Positions 13,147 to 21,703 of a stretch of DNA of 31,619 nt are shown here, one piece after another. Origin of the DNA: a virus; the IMG/VR virus record IMGVR_UViG_3300042566_000378, positions 1-31,619 of that record. The stretch is one strand, 5' to 3'. The notes under the pieces are model-generated. The model saw nothing but the letters and a program-made list of their open reading frames with translations. It did no database searches and was not told the DNA's origin. Position numbers and translations under genes: made by a program. Numbering within the stretch: position 1 is the stretch's first letter; every line of letters begins with the position of its first letter.

Positions 13147-13831
13147 CGACCTTCGGGCTTTTGTTTATGATGTGACCGATTTGGACGAGGATGATTTGCC
13201 TCGTTCTTTAGTGCATTTGTATATGCAGGATGCGTTTAACCGCATTATTAATATTGAACGTCGTTGGCCTTTTTACGAAACGACATACACATTGTCGACT
13301 ACCGCTAACCAGCGTGACTATCCTATTACTTCTATTGGTACTGGTGATTTACGTGAAGTAATTTCCATTATGGACAACAGCGTTTCGGGTAATCGTTTGG
13401 CAATTATCTCCCTGGATGAGGCTGAGGCTGTATGGAATGGTTCTTTCGATGTTCCCACTCGACCGTTATTTTTTGCTGAGTGGGCTGAAACTATCAAGCT
13501 GTTTCCCAAGCCGGACGTTGCCTACCCGTTAACTATTCGTGGCTACCGTAAGCCCAGCTATGCTTGGGTTACGGATACAACACAATCACCTGACTGTGAC
13601 TATCGTTTCCATCAGGCAATTGCATACTACGCTATCTCCCAGGCTTATAAGCGTCAGGAAGATACTGAGATGTCGGCTGTTTATCAGCGTTCTTTTGATG
13701 AGGCTGTTGGTCTTGCACGTGCGGAGATTATGCGTCCCCCTTCTCATCGTCCAATGATTATGTCTCGTGGCAGTGTGCGCCCCAGCGAAAAGTATTGGCT
13801 TGAGTCTATGGGGAGAACCCTGGGGCAATAA
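13133..13831 (+). CDS. Head-tail adaptor (T7 gp11-like tail tubular protein A)
   Basis: A 232-residue protein that probably forms the ring joining the portal to the tail nozzle. It begins MTSVNDLRAFVYDVTDLDED, followed by a helix bearing QDAFNRIINIERRWPFYE, the pattern of podovirus tubular A proteins (helix with N-R-I followed by a W-P-F strand start). A helical hairpin near residues 155-190 (YRFHQAIAYYAISQAYKRQE) also fits this adaptor fold. GAGGT lies seven bases upstream. It overlaps the nozzle gene by one base. The call rests on motif, size and place. Confidence 0.8.
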   Translation: MTSVNDLRAFVYDVTDLDEDDLPRSLVHLYMQDAFNRIINIERRWPFYETTYTLSTTANQRDYPITSIGTGDLREVISIMDNSVSGNRLAIISLDEAEAVWNGSFDVPTRPLFFAEWAETIKLFPKPDVAYPLTIRGYRKPSYAWVTDTTQSPDCDYRFHQAIAYYAISQAYKRQEDTEMSAVYQRSFDEAVGLARAEIMRPPSHRPMIMSRGSVRPSEKYWLESMGRTLGQ

Positions 13832-15444
13832 TGTCTAACATGCGTGTTTTTAGACAGGATGATTTTACTGGTGGGCTAAACTTGCGAGCCGACCAGTTTC
13901 AGCTTGCCCCTAATGAGTCTCCACGCATGTTGAATGTCGAGATTGACCCTCGTGGTGGTGTTTTTAGTCGTGGAGCAATGCGGTCTATCAACACGACACC
14001 TGTGTCTGCGAACTGGGTTCCGAAGGTTGTTGAACAGTTTTCAGGGACCAACAATAATTACATTATGTTGGGCACTGGATTTAGTGGCTCTACCAATGGT
14101 GGTGTTTTTTGGTCTTTGGGTAGCAACTTTTCTGATTTGGCTGTTCCTGTTTCTTCCGAGGTTGGACCTTCGTTTGCCCCCTGGGGTGGCGACCTGTATA
14201 TTTCTACCGGCTGGACAACCCCCAGTGTTGTGTGGAACGGCACCACTAAAACAACATTGACTGCCAACGGTCCTACATGGCAGAACTCTTACACGACTCC
14301 CGATATTGTAAACAAGCATATGCCCAGTGCTAAGCATTCGGTTACTCATGCTGGCAAAGTTTTTGTCGCAAACACAAGGGAGAACGGTGTTAACCGTCCG
14401 AACGTTATCCGTTGGTCTCATCCGAATAATCCTACAAACTGGCATGCTGATGACTTTATTGAGATTAATGATGGCGGCTCCGAGATTCGTGCTTTGGCTG
14501 TTTTTAGTGGCCACCTTGTTGTTTTTAAACCTAACGGTGTTTATGCGGTATTTGGATATGATTCGGACACTTTCCAAGTTGTTGAAGTTTCTCGTTCAGT
14601 TGGTTGTCCAACGCCTCAGGCTGTTGCGACAACCGAGCGTGGTATTTATTTCTTTTCATACCCTGATGGCTTAATGCTTTACAATGGTGAGCGTGTGCTT
14701 GATTTGTTTGAACCTATCCGTCCTGCTTTGGTGTCGGGTGATATTAACCCCTTGGCTGTTAATCAAATTCATGTCAATTATGTGAATCGTCGTGTGTGGG
14801 TTTCTGTGCCATACGACGAAAACAATATTGTTAATTATCCCAGCACAGTGTTTGTGTATGACCCAACTGTTTCTCAGCGTGGAGCCTGGCTACAGTTTGC
14901 CACTTTTGACGGTCGTGGTGCTGCCGGTGGGTGCACCTTTGTTGAGCGCACTGGTGCTACACGCCACGTTGTTGCTCACCCCACGCAACCCTACGTGCTG
15001 CAGGTTGATTTGTATGGCCAACCATTTGACAATATAACTGGGGTGAACAACCAGTTTACTAGTCGCTACAGAACACGCTGGGTCGATGGCGGTTCTTATA
15101 GTCAAAAGAAAATGTTTAGGCGTCCTGATATTATTGCTAAACAAAACGTTACTGATTCCACTATTAATGTTAATGCTTTTGCTGATTTTGAAGAAGCAGC
15201 TTCAGGTGGTATAAAGAATTATAATATTTTTATTCCCGCTAGTGGTTCCGGAATGATTTGGGGTTCTTCTTTATGGGGTGGTACTACTACTTGGGGTGCC
15301 GCAAATACGGGGTCGCAGATTGTTACTGGTCGCAGTATTGGTCTTGCTAACTGTATTCAACTTGAGTTTACGGGTCCTACTGGTCAGCCGTGGGGCATTA
15401 ACAGTTATACACTTAAATACAATCCTAGGAGGGTTAAACAATAA
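13831..15444 (+). CDS. Tail nozzle / stabilisation protein (T7 gp12-like tubular protein B)
   Basis: A 537-residue beta-rich protein. The N-terminus DDFTGGLNLRADQFQLAPNE, followed by SPRMLNVEIDPRGGV, is the common opening of podovirus nozzle and DNA-stabilisation proteins. The middle shows repeated blade-like strands with YP.GL.LYNG and RVWVSVPYDENN segments, fitting a beta-propeller. It would form the nozzle tip that seals packaged DNA and contacts fibres. TAATG overlap with the adaptor before it and with the small fibre-base gene after it implies coupled translation. Confidence 0.83.
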   Translation: MSNMRVFRQDDFTGGLNLRADQFQLAPNESPRMLNVEIDPRGGVFSRGAMRSINTTPVSANWVPKVVEQFSGTNNNYIMLGTGFSGSTNGGVFWSLGSNFSDLAVPVSSEVGPSFAPWGGDLYISTGWTTPSVVWNGTTKTTLTANGPTWQNSYTTPDIVNKHMPSAKHSVTHAGKVFVANTRENGVNRPNVIRWSHPNNPTNWHADDFIEINDGGSEIRALAVFSGHLVVFKPNGVYAVFGYDSDTFQVVEVSRSVGCPTPQAVATTERGIYFFSYPDGLMLYNGERVLDLFEPIRPALVSGDINPLAVNQIHVNYVNRRVWVSVPYDENNIVNYPSTVFVYDPTVSQRGAWLQFATFDGRGAAGGCTFVERTGATRHVVAHPTQPYVLQVDLYGQPFDNITGVNNQFTSRYRTRWVDGGSYSQKKMFRRPDIIAKQNVTDSTINVNAFADFEEAASGGIKNYNIFIPASGSGMIWGSSLWGGTTTWGAANTGSQIVTGRSIGLANCIQLEFTGPTGQPWGINSYTLKYNPRRVKQ

Positions 15445-15683
15445 TGGCTAGTTTAAACTATACACCATCATCTTTCAGTAACGGCTCTCCCGCCGATGCT
15501 AACCAGGTTAATGCTGTGCTTGCACAAATCAAGGCGTTTGTTGAAACGGAAACCGTCCAAAGAGATGGTTCTGTTAAGGCTACTAACTTGTCTGTTGATT
15601 ATACGACTGTGCCTCAGACGACTGTTTCTACCGCTGACCCTACTGGTGGTAAAAACGGGGATATTTGGGTTAAGGTTATTTAA
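15444..15683 (+). CDS. Small tail-fibre base protein (putative)
   Basis: A 79-residue protein beginning MASLNYTPSSFSNGSPADAN. A helix follows (QVNAVLAQIKAFVE), then strands, and it ends TADPTGGKNGDIWVKVI. This matches the usual N-terminal attachment segment of podovirus fibres, where a helix over the tail is followed by a G-D-I-W strand. Here it is a stand-alone gene, with the FN3-type protein starting one base after its stop. It may anchor or trimerise the following fibre proteins. Confidence 0.6.
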   Translation: MASLNYTPSSFSNGSPADANQVNAVLAQIKAFVETETVQRDGSVKATNLSVDYTTVPQTTVSTADPTGGKNGDIWVKVI

Positions 15684-15684
15684 T

Positions 15685-16797
15685 ATGCCTGGTACTAATG
15701 GCCATACACCCAAGGCGTATAACGCCGGGGTGTGGAAGGATTGGAATGCTGTTCAGGGTAACTTGAATGGCACTTGGCGTCTTGCTTCTGATGTTTTCGT
15801 GCGCCATAATAACGAATGGAAAAAGGTGTGGGTTCGCTTGACTGCGCCTACGGCTGGTTCTTCTAGTATTTCTCATGTGACTGCTACTATTTCGTGGACT
15901 CCTGGCGTAGGTCAGGATGGGTTCAAGTTGTACCGCAATGGTGTTTTTGTTAAGGATGTTATTGGTGCAAACACAACAACTGATGTTGTTCCGGCAATGC
16001 AAACAAATTACACTTATACGGTATCTGCTTTTGCTGGTGCTACAGAAAGTGCACAGATTTCTTGCGGTACTGTAAGTGCGCAAGTTCCAGGCGTTACTGC
16101 TTTTGTTAGCATAAGCCGAGATTGGGGTTATTCTAATAGCACTTGGGACAATCAACCCATATTGTTCAACACTAGTTGTACTGTGGCGGCAAACGCTACC
16201 GGCTATCAGTATTCAAACAATAACGGAGCAAGTGTAGCACATACTGGTGCAGGTGCTATTACTGTTTCTTCAAGTCAAGATTTAACTTACCCTATTGTTT
16301 GGCGAGCTTACATTAATCATAATGGCGTAAACTATTTTGGTGCTTGGTCTAATACTGTTAATATTTATGCTGGTCGTCCGCTTATAAGAAACGCTGCCCA
16401 AAACTTTGATTACAATAAAACAGTTCGTTTTGACCAAACAATTGGCGAAACAGTTGATTTTGGTGCTTTTGGAACTATTGTGGACTCTTACCAATTCCGC
16501 AATGTTAATGCTGTTGGTTCCAGTCTTTTGGCCAACAGTGTTCGTCGTGTCACTTTCCGCAGACCTGCGGGGGCTGGCGGAGACATTGTTATTCCATATG
16601 GTTCATCAACAACATCAGGAACTGGTGACGATGGCGGAAACTACCAGCAAGGACCGTTTACTAATTATGTTTCTGGATTTTATGGTTTAACAACTTTTGG
16701 TTCTTGGTCTGTGTCTTCAGAACCCTACGTAACCTACACTTTGCGTTTTACTGTAAGAAGCATTGCTCAAGCTCCTATTGCTTACAGTATAAGTTAG
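15685..16797 (+). CDS. FN3-containing tail or fibre protein
   Basis: A 370-residue beta-rich protein. The start is ATG at 15685, giving [20 protein letters not shown], one base after the preceding stop; the frame is open further upstream only because it overlaps the previous gene in another frame. The N-terminal 45 residues ([21 protein letters not shown]) form a beta hairpin module seen at phage tail-protein starts. Residues about 50-125 are a fibronectin type III-like domain ([20 protein letters not shown], then [10 protein letters not shown]). The rest is beta sandwich of unknown type. It is probably a host-contact or spacer protein. Confidence 0.7.
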   Translation: MPGTNGHTPKAYNAGVWKDWNAVQGNLNGTWRLASDVFVRHNNEWKKVWVRLTAPTAGSSSISHVTATISWTPGVGQDGFKLYRNGVFVKDVIGANTTTDVVPAMQTNYTYTVSAFAGATESAQISCGTVSAQVPGVTAFVSISRDWGYSNSTWDNQPILFNTSCTVAANATGYQYSNNNGASVAHTGAGAITVSSSQDLTYPIVWRAYINHNGVNYFGAWSNTVNIYAGRPLIRNAAQNFDYNKTVRFDQTIGETVDFGAFGTIVDSYQFRNVNAVGSSLLANSVRRVTFRRPAGAGGDIVIPYGSSTTSGTGDDGGNYQQGPFTNYVSGFYGLTTFGSWSVSSEPYVTYTLRFTVRSIAQAPIAYSIS

Positions 16798-16801
16798 TAT
16801 T

Positions 16802-18877
16802 ATGTCTACCGAAACACCACGCAACAATCCCCCGCTACAAATATGGACCGCACCCCTAATGGGGGCTTTGCGGTCTTCTGACGCACGTACACTTCAGCAC
16901 ATATTTACATCACTGCGTGACTATCTTAAAGACATTAATGAAACAATATCGGCCAACTACTACAACCTAAGTATCGGCACTGTGTCCGTGGGAACGGCGG
17001 CGGCAAACATTACAGGCACGTTTCCTAATCAGATTCTAAACTTAACCTTACAGACCGGACCCCAAGGGCCTACCGGCCCAACGGGTCCGACGGGTGCTAC
17101 TGGTGCTACTGGCCCTGTTGGCCCTCAGGGTATTAAAGGAGACACGGGAGACACGGGTCCAGTAGGTCCACAAGGCCCTATTGGTTTAACGGGCCCACAA
17201 GGCCCACAGGGCGTTAAGGGGGACACTGGAGATACAGGACCTCAAGGCATTCAAGGAATCCAAGGAGAGACCGGTGAGACGGGCCCTGAGGGGCCTACGG
17301 GGGCTGGTGGAGCCTTGGGGTACTGGGGGTCGTTTTATGACACTACAGACCAGGCCCTAGCTTCTACCAGTGCCTCCCAGGTTGTTTCATTAAACACAAC
17401 AGCTGATGGCAATGGTGTCACTATAGAGAATGGTGATGAAATTACTTTCGCACATCCTGGTGTTTATGCTTTAACTTTTTCTGTTCAAATAACAAACCTT
17501 GCAAACAGCGTTGAAAAAGCTGTTTTTTGGTTAAAATATAATGGCACTGATTATCCTGATTCTGCTACGGAAATTGACCTTCAACCTCGCAAAGATAGCT
17601 CCACACCTAACCGTCAAGTTTTAACTGTTAATTATGTTGCTGAAGCGACAACAGCTGGTGATTATGTTCAGATTTACTGGTCAGGTACTAGCACTCAGTT
17701 GAAGGTTGAAACCCTCCCTGCAGGCACATCGCCGGTGTATCCTCAGGTGCCTTCAATTATTGTTACCGCTACTCAGGTTATGTACACACAACTTGGACCT
17801 ACTGGTGCTACTGGTGCTACTGGTCCTGCTGGACCTACGGGAGCTACTGGACCTGCTGGTCCTGTTGGACCTGTTGGTCCTGCCGGTCCCGTGGGTGCCA
17901 CTGGTCCTGCGGGTCCTACGGGGGCTACTGGACCTACAGGTCCTACGGGTCCTACTGGTGCTACTGGTGCCACTGGTCCTGCGGGTCCTACGGGAGCTAC
18001 TGGGCCTGCTGGTCCTGGGGTTCCGGTTGGCGGTACAGCAAATCAAGTTTTAGTAAAAGTTAGTTCTACTAATTATGACACAACGTGGACAAGTAGTTTA
18101 AATTTGTCGGCTTGGACTACTTCGGGGCGCAATAACTCTAACGAATGGATTCAGTTTAACAATCATTCAGGTTTGTATTCTCCATTAAACAATGCATACT
18201 TTTATCCAAACAATGCTACGTATGGTTCGTGGCGTAGTGCTGGCGACCGTAATGGTTGGGGTGGTATTGAGTTTGATGTTCCCGGTGGCGGTCAAAGAAC
18301 CCTTATGTTCAGTGGTGGTTTCTCTGGGGTACACCACAACGGAGTCGGCTGGATGTGGTACTTCAACGGACAACAACTCAACACCAACTCATTTCTTCCT
18401 ATCGCAGGCAACAACACAGGGTTCGTAGGTGGTGTTCCCGCTTTCGGTATTCCCGCTTGGAACTTAATGGGTTCGTATCAGTATTACAACCCGTCAGATG
18501 GTCGATTTAAAGACAACCAAAAGCCGCTACCTCTTGGTCTATCTTTCATTAATAGACTTAAACCGACTGAGTACACAAACATATATCCTATTTGGGAAGA
18601 TACTGATTTAAGCGACCCAAATAACACAGAAAAAAAATTGCGTTGGGAGGTCGGTAATCGTTTACGTTCAGGACTTATTGCTCAAGAAGTTAAGCAAGCA
18701 TTAGAAGACGAAGGAGTGGGGGATTACGCCATGTGGGGTTTGGCGGAGAAAGATGACCCTGATTCATTCCAAGCCCTGTCCTATCACGAATTCATCGCAC
18801 CCCTCATAAATGCTGTACAAGAGTTATCTGAACGTGTAAAAGAACTGGAAGCAAAACTGGAGAAAACTAATGAATGA
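16802..18877 (+). CDS. Tail fibre with two collagen-like blocks, C1q-like domain and S74 chaperone
   Basis: A 691-residue fibre in clear modules. Residues 1-84 are an attachment region; 86-170 are Gly-X-Y repeats ([17 protein letters not shown]); about 170-330 are a beta-sandwich resembling C1q/TNF heads ([16 protein letters not shown]). Residues 332-406 are a second Gly-X-Y block, 410-560 a receptor-binding-like beta region, and 565 to the end an intramolecular chaperone. SDGRFK places Ser565 and Lys570 five apart, as in the self-cleaving S74 dyad, and the C-terminal coiled coil [15 protein letters not shown] closes it. After trimerisation the last 127 residues would be cut off. It ends 8 bases inside the endolysin gene. 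Confidence 0.9.
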   Translation: MSTETPRNNPPLQIWTAPLMGALRSSDARTLQHIFTSLRDYLKDINETISANYYNLSIGTVSVGTAAANITGTFPNQILNLTLQTGPQGPTGPTGPTGATGATGPVGPQGIKGDTGDTGPVGPQGPIGLTGPQGPQGVKGDTGDTGPQGIQGIQGETGETGPEGPTGAGGALGYWGSFYDTTDQALASTSASQVVSLNTTADGNGVTIENGDEITFAHPGVYALTFSVQITNLANSVEKAVFWLKYNGTDYPDSATEIDLQPRKDSSTPNRQVLTVNYVAEATTAGDYVQIYWSGTSTQLKVETLPAGTSPVYPQVPSIIVTATQVMYTQLGPTGATGATGPAGPTGATGPAGPVGPVGPAGPVGATGPAGPTGATGPTGPTGPTGATGATGPAGPTGATGPAGPGVPVGGTANQVLVKVSSTNYDTTWTSSLNLSAWTTSGRNNSNEWIQFNNHSGLYSPLNNAYFYPNNATYGSWRSAGDRNGWGGIEFDVPGGGQRTLMFSGGFSGVHHNGVGWMWYFNGQQLNTNSFLPIAGNNTGFVGGVPAFGIPAWNLMGSYQYYNPSDGRFKDNQKPLPLGLSFINRLKPTEYTNIYPIWEDTDLSDPNNTEKKLRWEVGNRLRSGLIAQEVKQALEDEGVGDYAMWGLAEKDDPDSFQALSYHEFIAPLINAVQELSERVKELEAKLEKTNE
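17057..17311 (+). repeat. Collagen-like repeat block 1
   Basis: About 28 Gly-X-Y triplets coded in the fibre gene, rich in GPT, GAT, GPQ and KGDTGDTGP units, with mixed codons and only partial nucleotide identity. Confidence 0.8.
17795..18022 (+). repeat. Collagen-like repeat block 2
   Basis: About 25 Gly-X-Y triplets, mainly GPT, GAT, GPA and GPV. Nucleotide units such as GGTCCTACTGGTGCTACTGG recur, so the block is more homogenised than block 1 and could change length by recombination. Confidence 0.8.
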
Positions 18878-19382
18878 ACCTGTTAAAAAACTAAAAGTAC
18901 CTAAAGAGCTAAGGAAGTACGGCAACGGTAAGTTGCCTGCTTCTGAGTTGCATCCGATTACCGGTGGTGGCACAATGTGGGGTACTGCAGCATTTTGGTG
19001 GAACCACATGGCTGCCGAAGCCGCCACAGCAGGTATCGTCATCGCAGGCGTATCCAACGGATACAGGTCATATGAACAGCAGGAACGTTTATTTCTTTTG
19101 CGTTACTCCTCCAAACCTACTGGTCGCACGCCTGAGGTGACACGCCGTTGGAAACTGAAGAAGTGGTATCTGCGCAAGGGGAAGTCGCCGTCGGCTACGC
19201 CCGGCACATCCCCCCATGGTTGGGGGCTGGCCCAAGATATTGAAGTCCCTGGCCGCACATACAGGTGGATGTGTGAGAATGCTCCTCGCTATGGTTTTTA
19301 TCTTCAGGGGCCGTCTAAGTTGCGTAATGGTAAACCGAATCCTGAGTTTGAGGCTTGGCATTGGCAGTTCTGCCATGTGTAG
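18870..19382 (+). CDS. Endolysin, VanY-type D-Ala-D-Ala carboxypeptidase (M15 family)
   Basis: A 170-residue single-domain peptidoglycan peptidase. Motifs: GYRSYEQQ (64-71) with Arg66, [14 protein letters not shown] (113-126) with zinc ligands His116 and Asp123, and FEAWHWQF (160-167) with catalytic Glu161 and zinc ligand His164. It would cut D-Ala-containing peptide stems or cross-links. There is no signal peptide and no binding domain, so release needs a holin; two small membrane proteins lie 10 kb upstream. It overlaps the fibre gene by 8 bases, so it could also be a virion-associated lysin. Confidence 0.9.
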   Translation: MNEPVKKLKVPKELRKYGNGKLPASELHPITGGGTMWGTAAFWWNHMAAEAATAGIVIAGVSNGYRSYEQQERLFLLRYSSKPTGRTPEVTRRWKLKKWYLRKGKSPSATPGTSPHGWGLAQDIEVPGRTYRWMCENAPRYGFYLQGPSKLRNGKPNPEFEAWHWQFCHV

Positions 19383-19415
19383 ACGGAACGAAAACATCTT
19401 TATATAGGAGAATGT

Positions 19416-19856
19416 ATGAGCGATTTTGACTTTATGGGATATGGACAGCGTAAGCGGGCAGCTTTGAACCAGTTTGGTGCAAAGGGTGCCTCTGCTACGT
19501 ATGCCAACTTTCTTGCCCAGCAACGTGGGGCTCGTAAAAAGTTTGAGATTGGTCAACAGTATGAAAAGGATGCTCCTCGTACTGTGTCTCGTTTCACACA
19601 ACGTGGTTTGGCTGGTCCTGGTGTTCGTTCCGGGGTTTTTAATCGTGGCATGAATGAGTTGGCTCAAAAGAATTTTGAGGATGTGTCTAATGTCGATTTT
19701 GATTTAAATGCATCGAACAGGCAGTTTGCGTTAGACCAAGCTCAAAACCAAGCTGATTATGATGCACAGATTGCCGAACTTGAAGCACAAAAGCAGGGGC
19801 AAATTGCCCAGGCTGCTGCTACCTTAAACGCTTTTAAACCATTTTTAGGAGGATGA
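19416..19856 (+). CDS. Putative internal virion (ejection) protein, small
   Basis: A 146-residue, mostly helical protein beginning MSDFDFMGYGQRKRAALNQF, with a long Gln/Ala-rich helix at residues 95-140 (FALDQAQNQADYDAQIAELE). ATAGGAGAATGT precedes the ATG. It opens a run of four genes after the endolysin that end in a giant protein, in the position where T7-like phages carry ejection proteins. Alanine- and glutamine-rich helices fit that role. No specific domain is recognised. Confidence 0.6.
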   Translation: MSDFDFMGYGQRKRAALNQFGAKGASATYANFLAQQRGARKKFEIGQQYEKDAPRTVSRFTQRGLAGPGVRSGVFNRGMNELAQKNFEDVSNVDFDLNASNRQFALDQAQNQADYDAQIAELEAQKQGQIAQAAATLNAFKPFLGG

Positions 19857-19857
19857 A

Positions 19858-20697
19858 ATGAGTGATGGTATTCGTGGGGCTAAAAACCCTAAAGTTAATA
19901 TTGGTCAAGCAAAAAATAGAAATACCAATATTCGTAAAGCAAGCAACCCTAAGGTCGATTTACCCAAGGCTAGTAAGCCACCGATTTCTAATGCTGACTT
20001 AATCAGAGAGCTTGAGCGTGGAGATATATCAAAGGGATACAACCAGCAGACGGCTATGCTTGGTCAGGATATAGTGTCTCAAAATAAAAAACGTGAACAA
20101 GAAGGTTACTCTGACGCTCAAAGCGAGGCTTCGTCCAGCCGGCGTGGCAGTGGCGTGTCGTCTTTGGATAGATTTACTCAACAACTTCAAAGTTTGTTGA
20201 GTGGCGGGTATCGTCAGCCATATGATGACTTAATGAGTCAGTTAAACACTATGACCAATGAATCTCAGTCCAGGATTGATACTTCAATGAACGATTTGCA
20301 AACTTTTCTTCAAGGACAAAGCAATCCTTTTGCTAATTTTCAAGCTGCGCAAACACAGTCGAACCCACAGATGACTGCCTTGTTGCAGTCGCAGGGGGTA
20401 GACTCTACTCCACTTCAACAGTATGCTACTGCTGTAAACGCACAGGAGGGTGCGCAGGCTAATGCCTTTCAGAATATGGTTGGCACTTTGAGTGGTTTAC
20501 AAGCTGCACAACAGGCTGGTGCCGTTGGTGACGCAGCTTTAAATCGTGCTAATTTACAGTCAGCTTTGTCTAACTCTAGATTGGGTATGGGTGCTCAAAT
20601 TAATCAGCAGGCTCTTGGTCAACGTAATGATTTAATGCAGATGTTGTTAACAGCTCTTTCTAAAGGTGGAAGAACAAAAGGTAAGGTGAGTTTCTGA
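19858..20697 (+). CDS. Putative internal virion protein with N-terminal decapeptide repeats
   Basis: A 279-residue protein. Residues 5-45 carry degenerate ten-residue repeats (GAKNPKVNIGQAKNRNTNIR, then KASNPKVDLPKASKPP). The rest is helical and Gln/Asn/Ser-rich (DLMSQLNTMTNESQSRIDTS, LSGLQAAQQAGAVG). The same repeat occurs at the C-terminal side of the next protein, so the two may bind a common partner or each other. It starts 2 bases after the previous stop, with AGGAGGATGAA as ribosome site, and overlaps the next ATG by one base. Confidence 0.6.
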   Translation: MSDGIRGAKNPKVNIGQAKNRNTNIRKASNPKVDLPKASKPPISNADLIRELERGDISKGYNQQTAMLGQDIVSQNKKREQEGYSDAQSEASSSRRGSGVSSLDRFTQQLQSLLSGGYRQPYDDLMSQLNTMTNESQSRIDTSMNDLQTFLQGQSNPFANFQAAQTQSNPQMTALLQSQGVDSTPLQQYATAVNAQEGAQANAFQNMVGTLSGLQAAQQAGAVGDAALNRANLQSALSNSRLGMGAQINQQALGQRNDLMQMLLTALSKGGRTKGKVSF

Positions 20698-21686
20698 TGG
20701 ATGAAGAACTTTTAAATCTTTTTCTTCAAGCAACCCAAGGAAACAAGAATGTTAGTTCCACTTTGGGTAACTTAGATAACCCTTTGTTGCTTTTCTTGGC
20801 GGGTCAGTATGACCCTATGGCTGGAGCAACTCCTAGGGGGGGCGAACTGTTTAGCAAATATGCCGGGGACCCTGAGTATCCTGCTGTTAATGCTATTATT
20901 AATTTAATCGAGCAGGATGCTGATAAGTTTCAGGTAAAAACGGCAGCAGCGAAAATGGGTGTTTCCATGGATACAGACATTTTTGATTCTGCCACTTTTG
21001 AAAGCCTTGCTGATGCTCTTTACGATGAATACACTAGCGGCGGTGGTAGCGGTAGTGGTGGCCGTAGTGGCTCTGGTGATTTTTGGGGCTCTTTGTCACG
21101 TAAGGGGTATAGAAACCCTATGGATATTTATTCTTCTTCTGATGTTCCTTTGCCTAAGGTTGCGAGTCAACGCTTGCAGCCGTTGGTGCAGCGTTTGGAA
21201 AAGGCTGAAGAGGAGTATCGTCGTGCTAAAGGCCAGTATGGTGCTGCCGAGTATGCACAGACACAGATGGGGGGCGTGGATTCAGGGAAGGCTATTTCTG
21301 AAGCAAAATCGCCAGCAGTTAAACTTCGTGAAGCCAAGAATCCTAAGGTTAATATTGGTCAGGCTAAGAATCCTAAGGTTAATATTGGTCAGGCCAAGAA
21401 TCCTAAGGTTAGTCTTCGGGATGCCAAGAACCCGGATGTTCAACTTAGTGAGTCCAAGACTGGTTCCAAATCTAGCGGTGCCGCTTCAAAAGCTCTTGAC
21501 CAGTCGGCTATGCTTGCAAGGCAAAAACAGCAAGATATGCTTATTGCTGAAATGAGGCTTAAGGGAATTCAGGATGAAGCCGATTCATATGGTAAGGGTG
21601 TTTTGCGTTATAAGGCTGAACGTGGAGAAACACCACTTGGCGACCAGCTTGGTGGTATTATGCGTTTCATTGCTCAAAATAGGTAA
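20697..21686 (+). CDS. Putative internal virion protein with four tandem decapeptide repeats
   Basis: A 329-residue protein in three parts: a helical N-terminus (1-112), a Gly/Ser linker (SGGGSGSGGRSGSGDFWG, about 113-130), and a charged region. The repeats lie at about 207-252 (SPAVKLRE-AKNPKVNIGQ-AKNPKVNIGQ-AKNPKVSLRD-AKNPDVQLSE) and a helical tail follows. The KNPKV-x-I/L pattern with period ten looks like a repeated short strand or peptide-binding tag. It lies just before the giant gene. The function is unknown; a virion component is likely from context. Confidence 0.6.
   Translation: MDEELLNLFLQATQGNKNVSSTLGNLDNPLLLFLAGQYDPMAGATPRGGELFSKYAGDPEYPAVNAIINLIEQDADKFQVKTAAAKMGVSMDTDIFDSATFESLADALYDEYTSGGGSGSGGRSGSGDFWGSLSRKGYRNPMDIYSSSDVPLPKVASQRLQPLVQRLEKAEEEYRRAKGQYGAAEYAQTQMGGVDSGKAISEAKSPAVKLREAKNPKVNIGQAKNPKVNIGQAKNPKVSLRDAKNPDVQLSESKTGSKSSGAASKALDQSAMLARQKQQDMLIAEMRLKGIQDEADSYGKGVLRYKAERGETPLGDQLGGIMRFIAQNR
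21331..21450 (+). repeat. 30-base tandem repeat, four units
   Basis: Units start at 21331, 21361, 21391 and 21421. The first two are identical except for one base (AAGCCAAGAATCCTAAGGTT versus AGGCTAAGAATCCTAAGGTT differ only near the start), and the others diverge toward the end. Each codes one AKNPKVNIGQ-type unit. Confidence 0.85.
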
Positions 21687-21703
21687 CGAATCCCGTATTA
21701 AGT

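Noticed and set aside
15496-15684. Upstream extension of the FN3 protein
   Set aside because: It overlaps the 79-residue fibre-base gene in another frame and is Leu/Arg-rich noise; the ATG one base after that stop gives a clean N-terminal module.
17753-18046. Long antisense frames opposite the collagen-like blocks
   Set aside because: They are proline/arginine or proline/valine repeats that arise because GGT-CCT-type codons leave the opposite strand open; they have no ribosome site and no independent logic.
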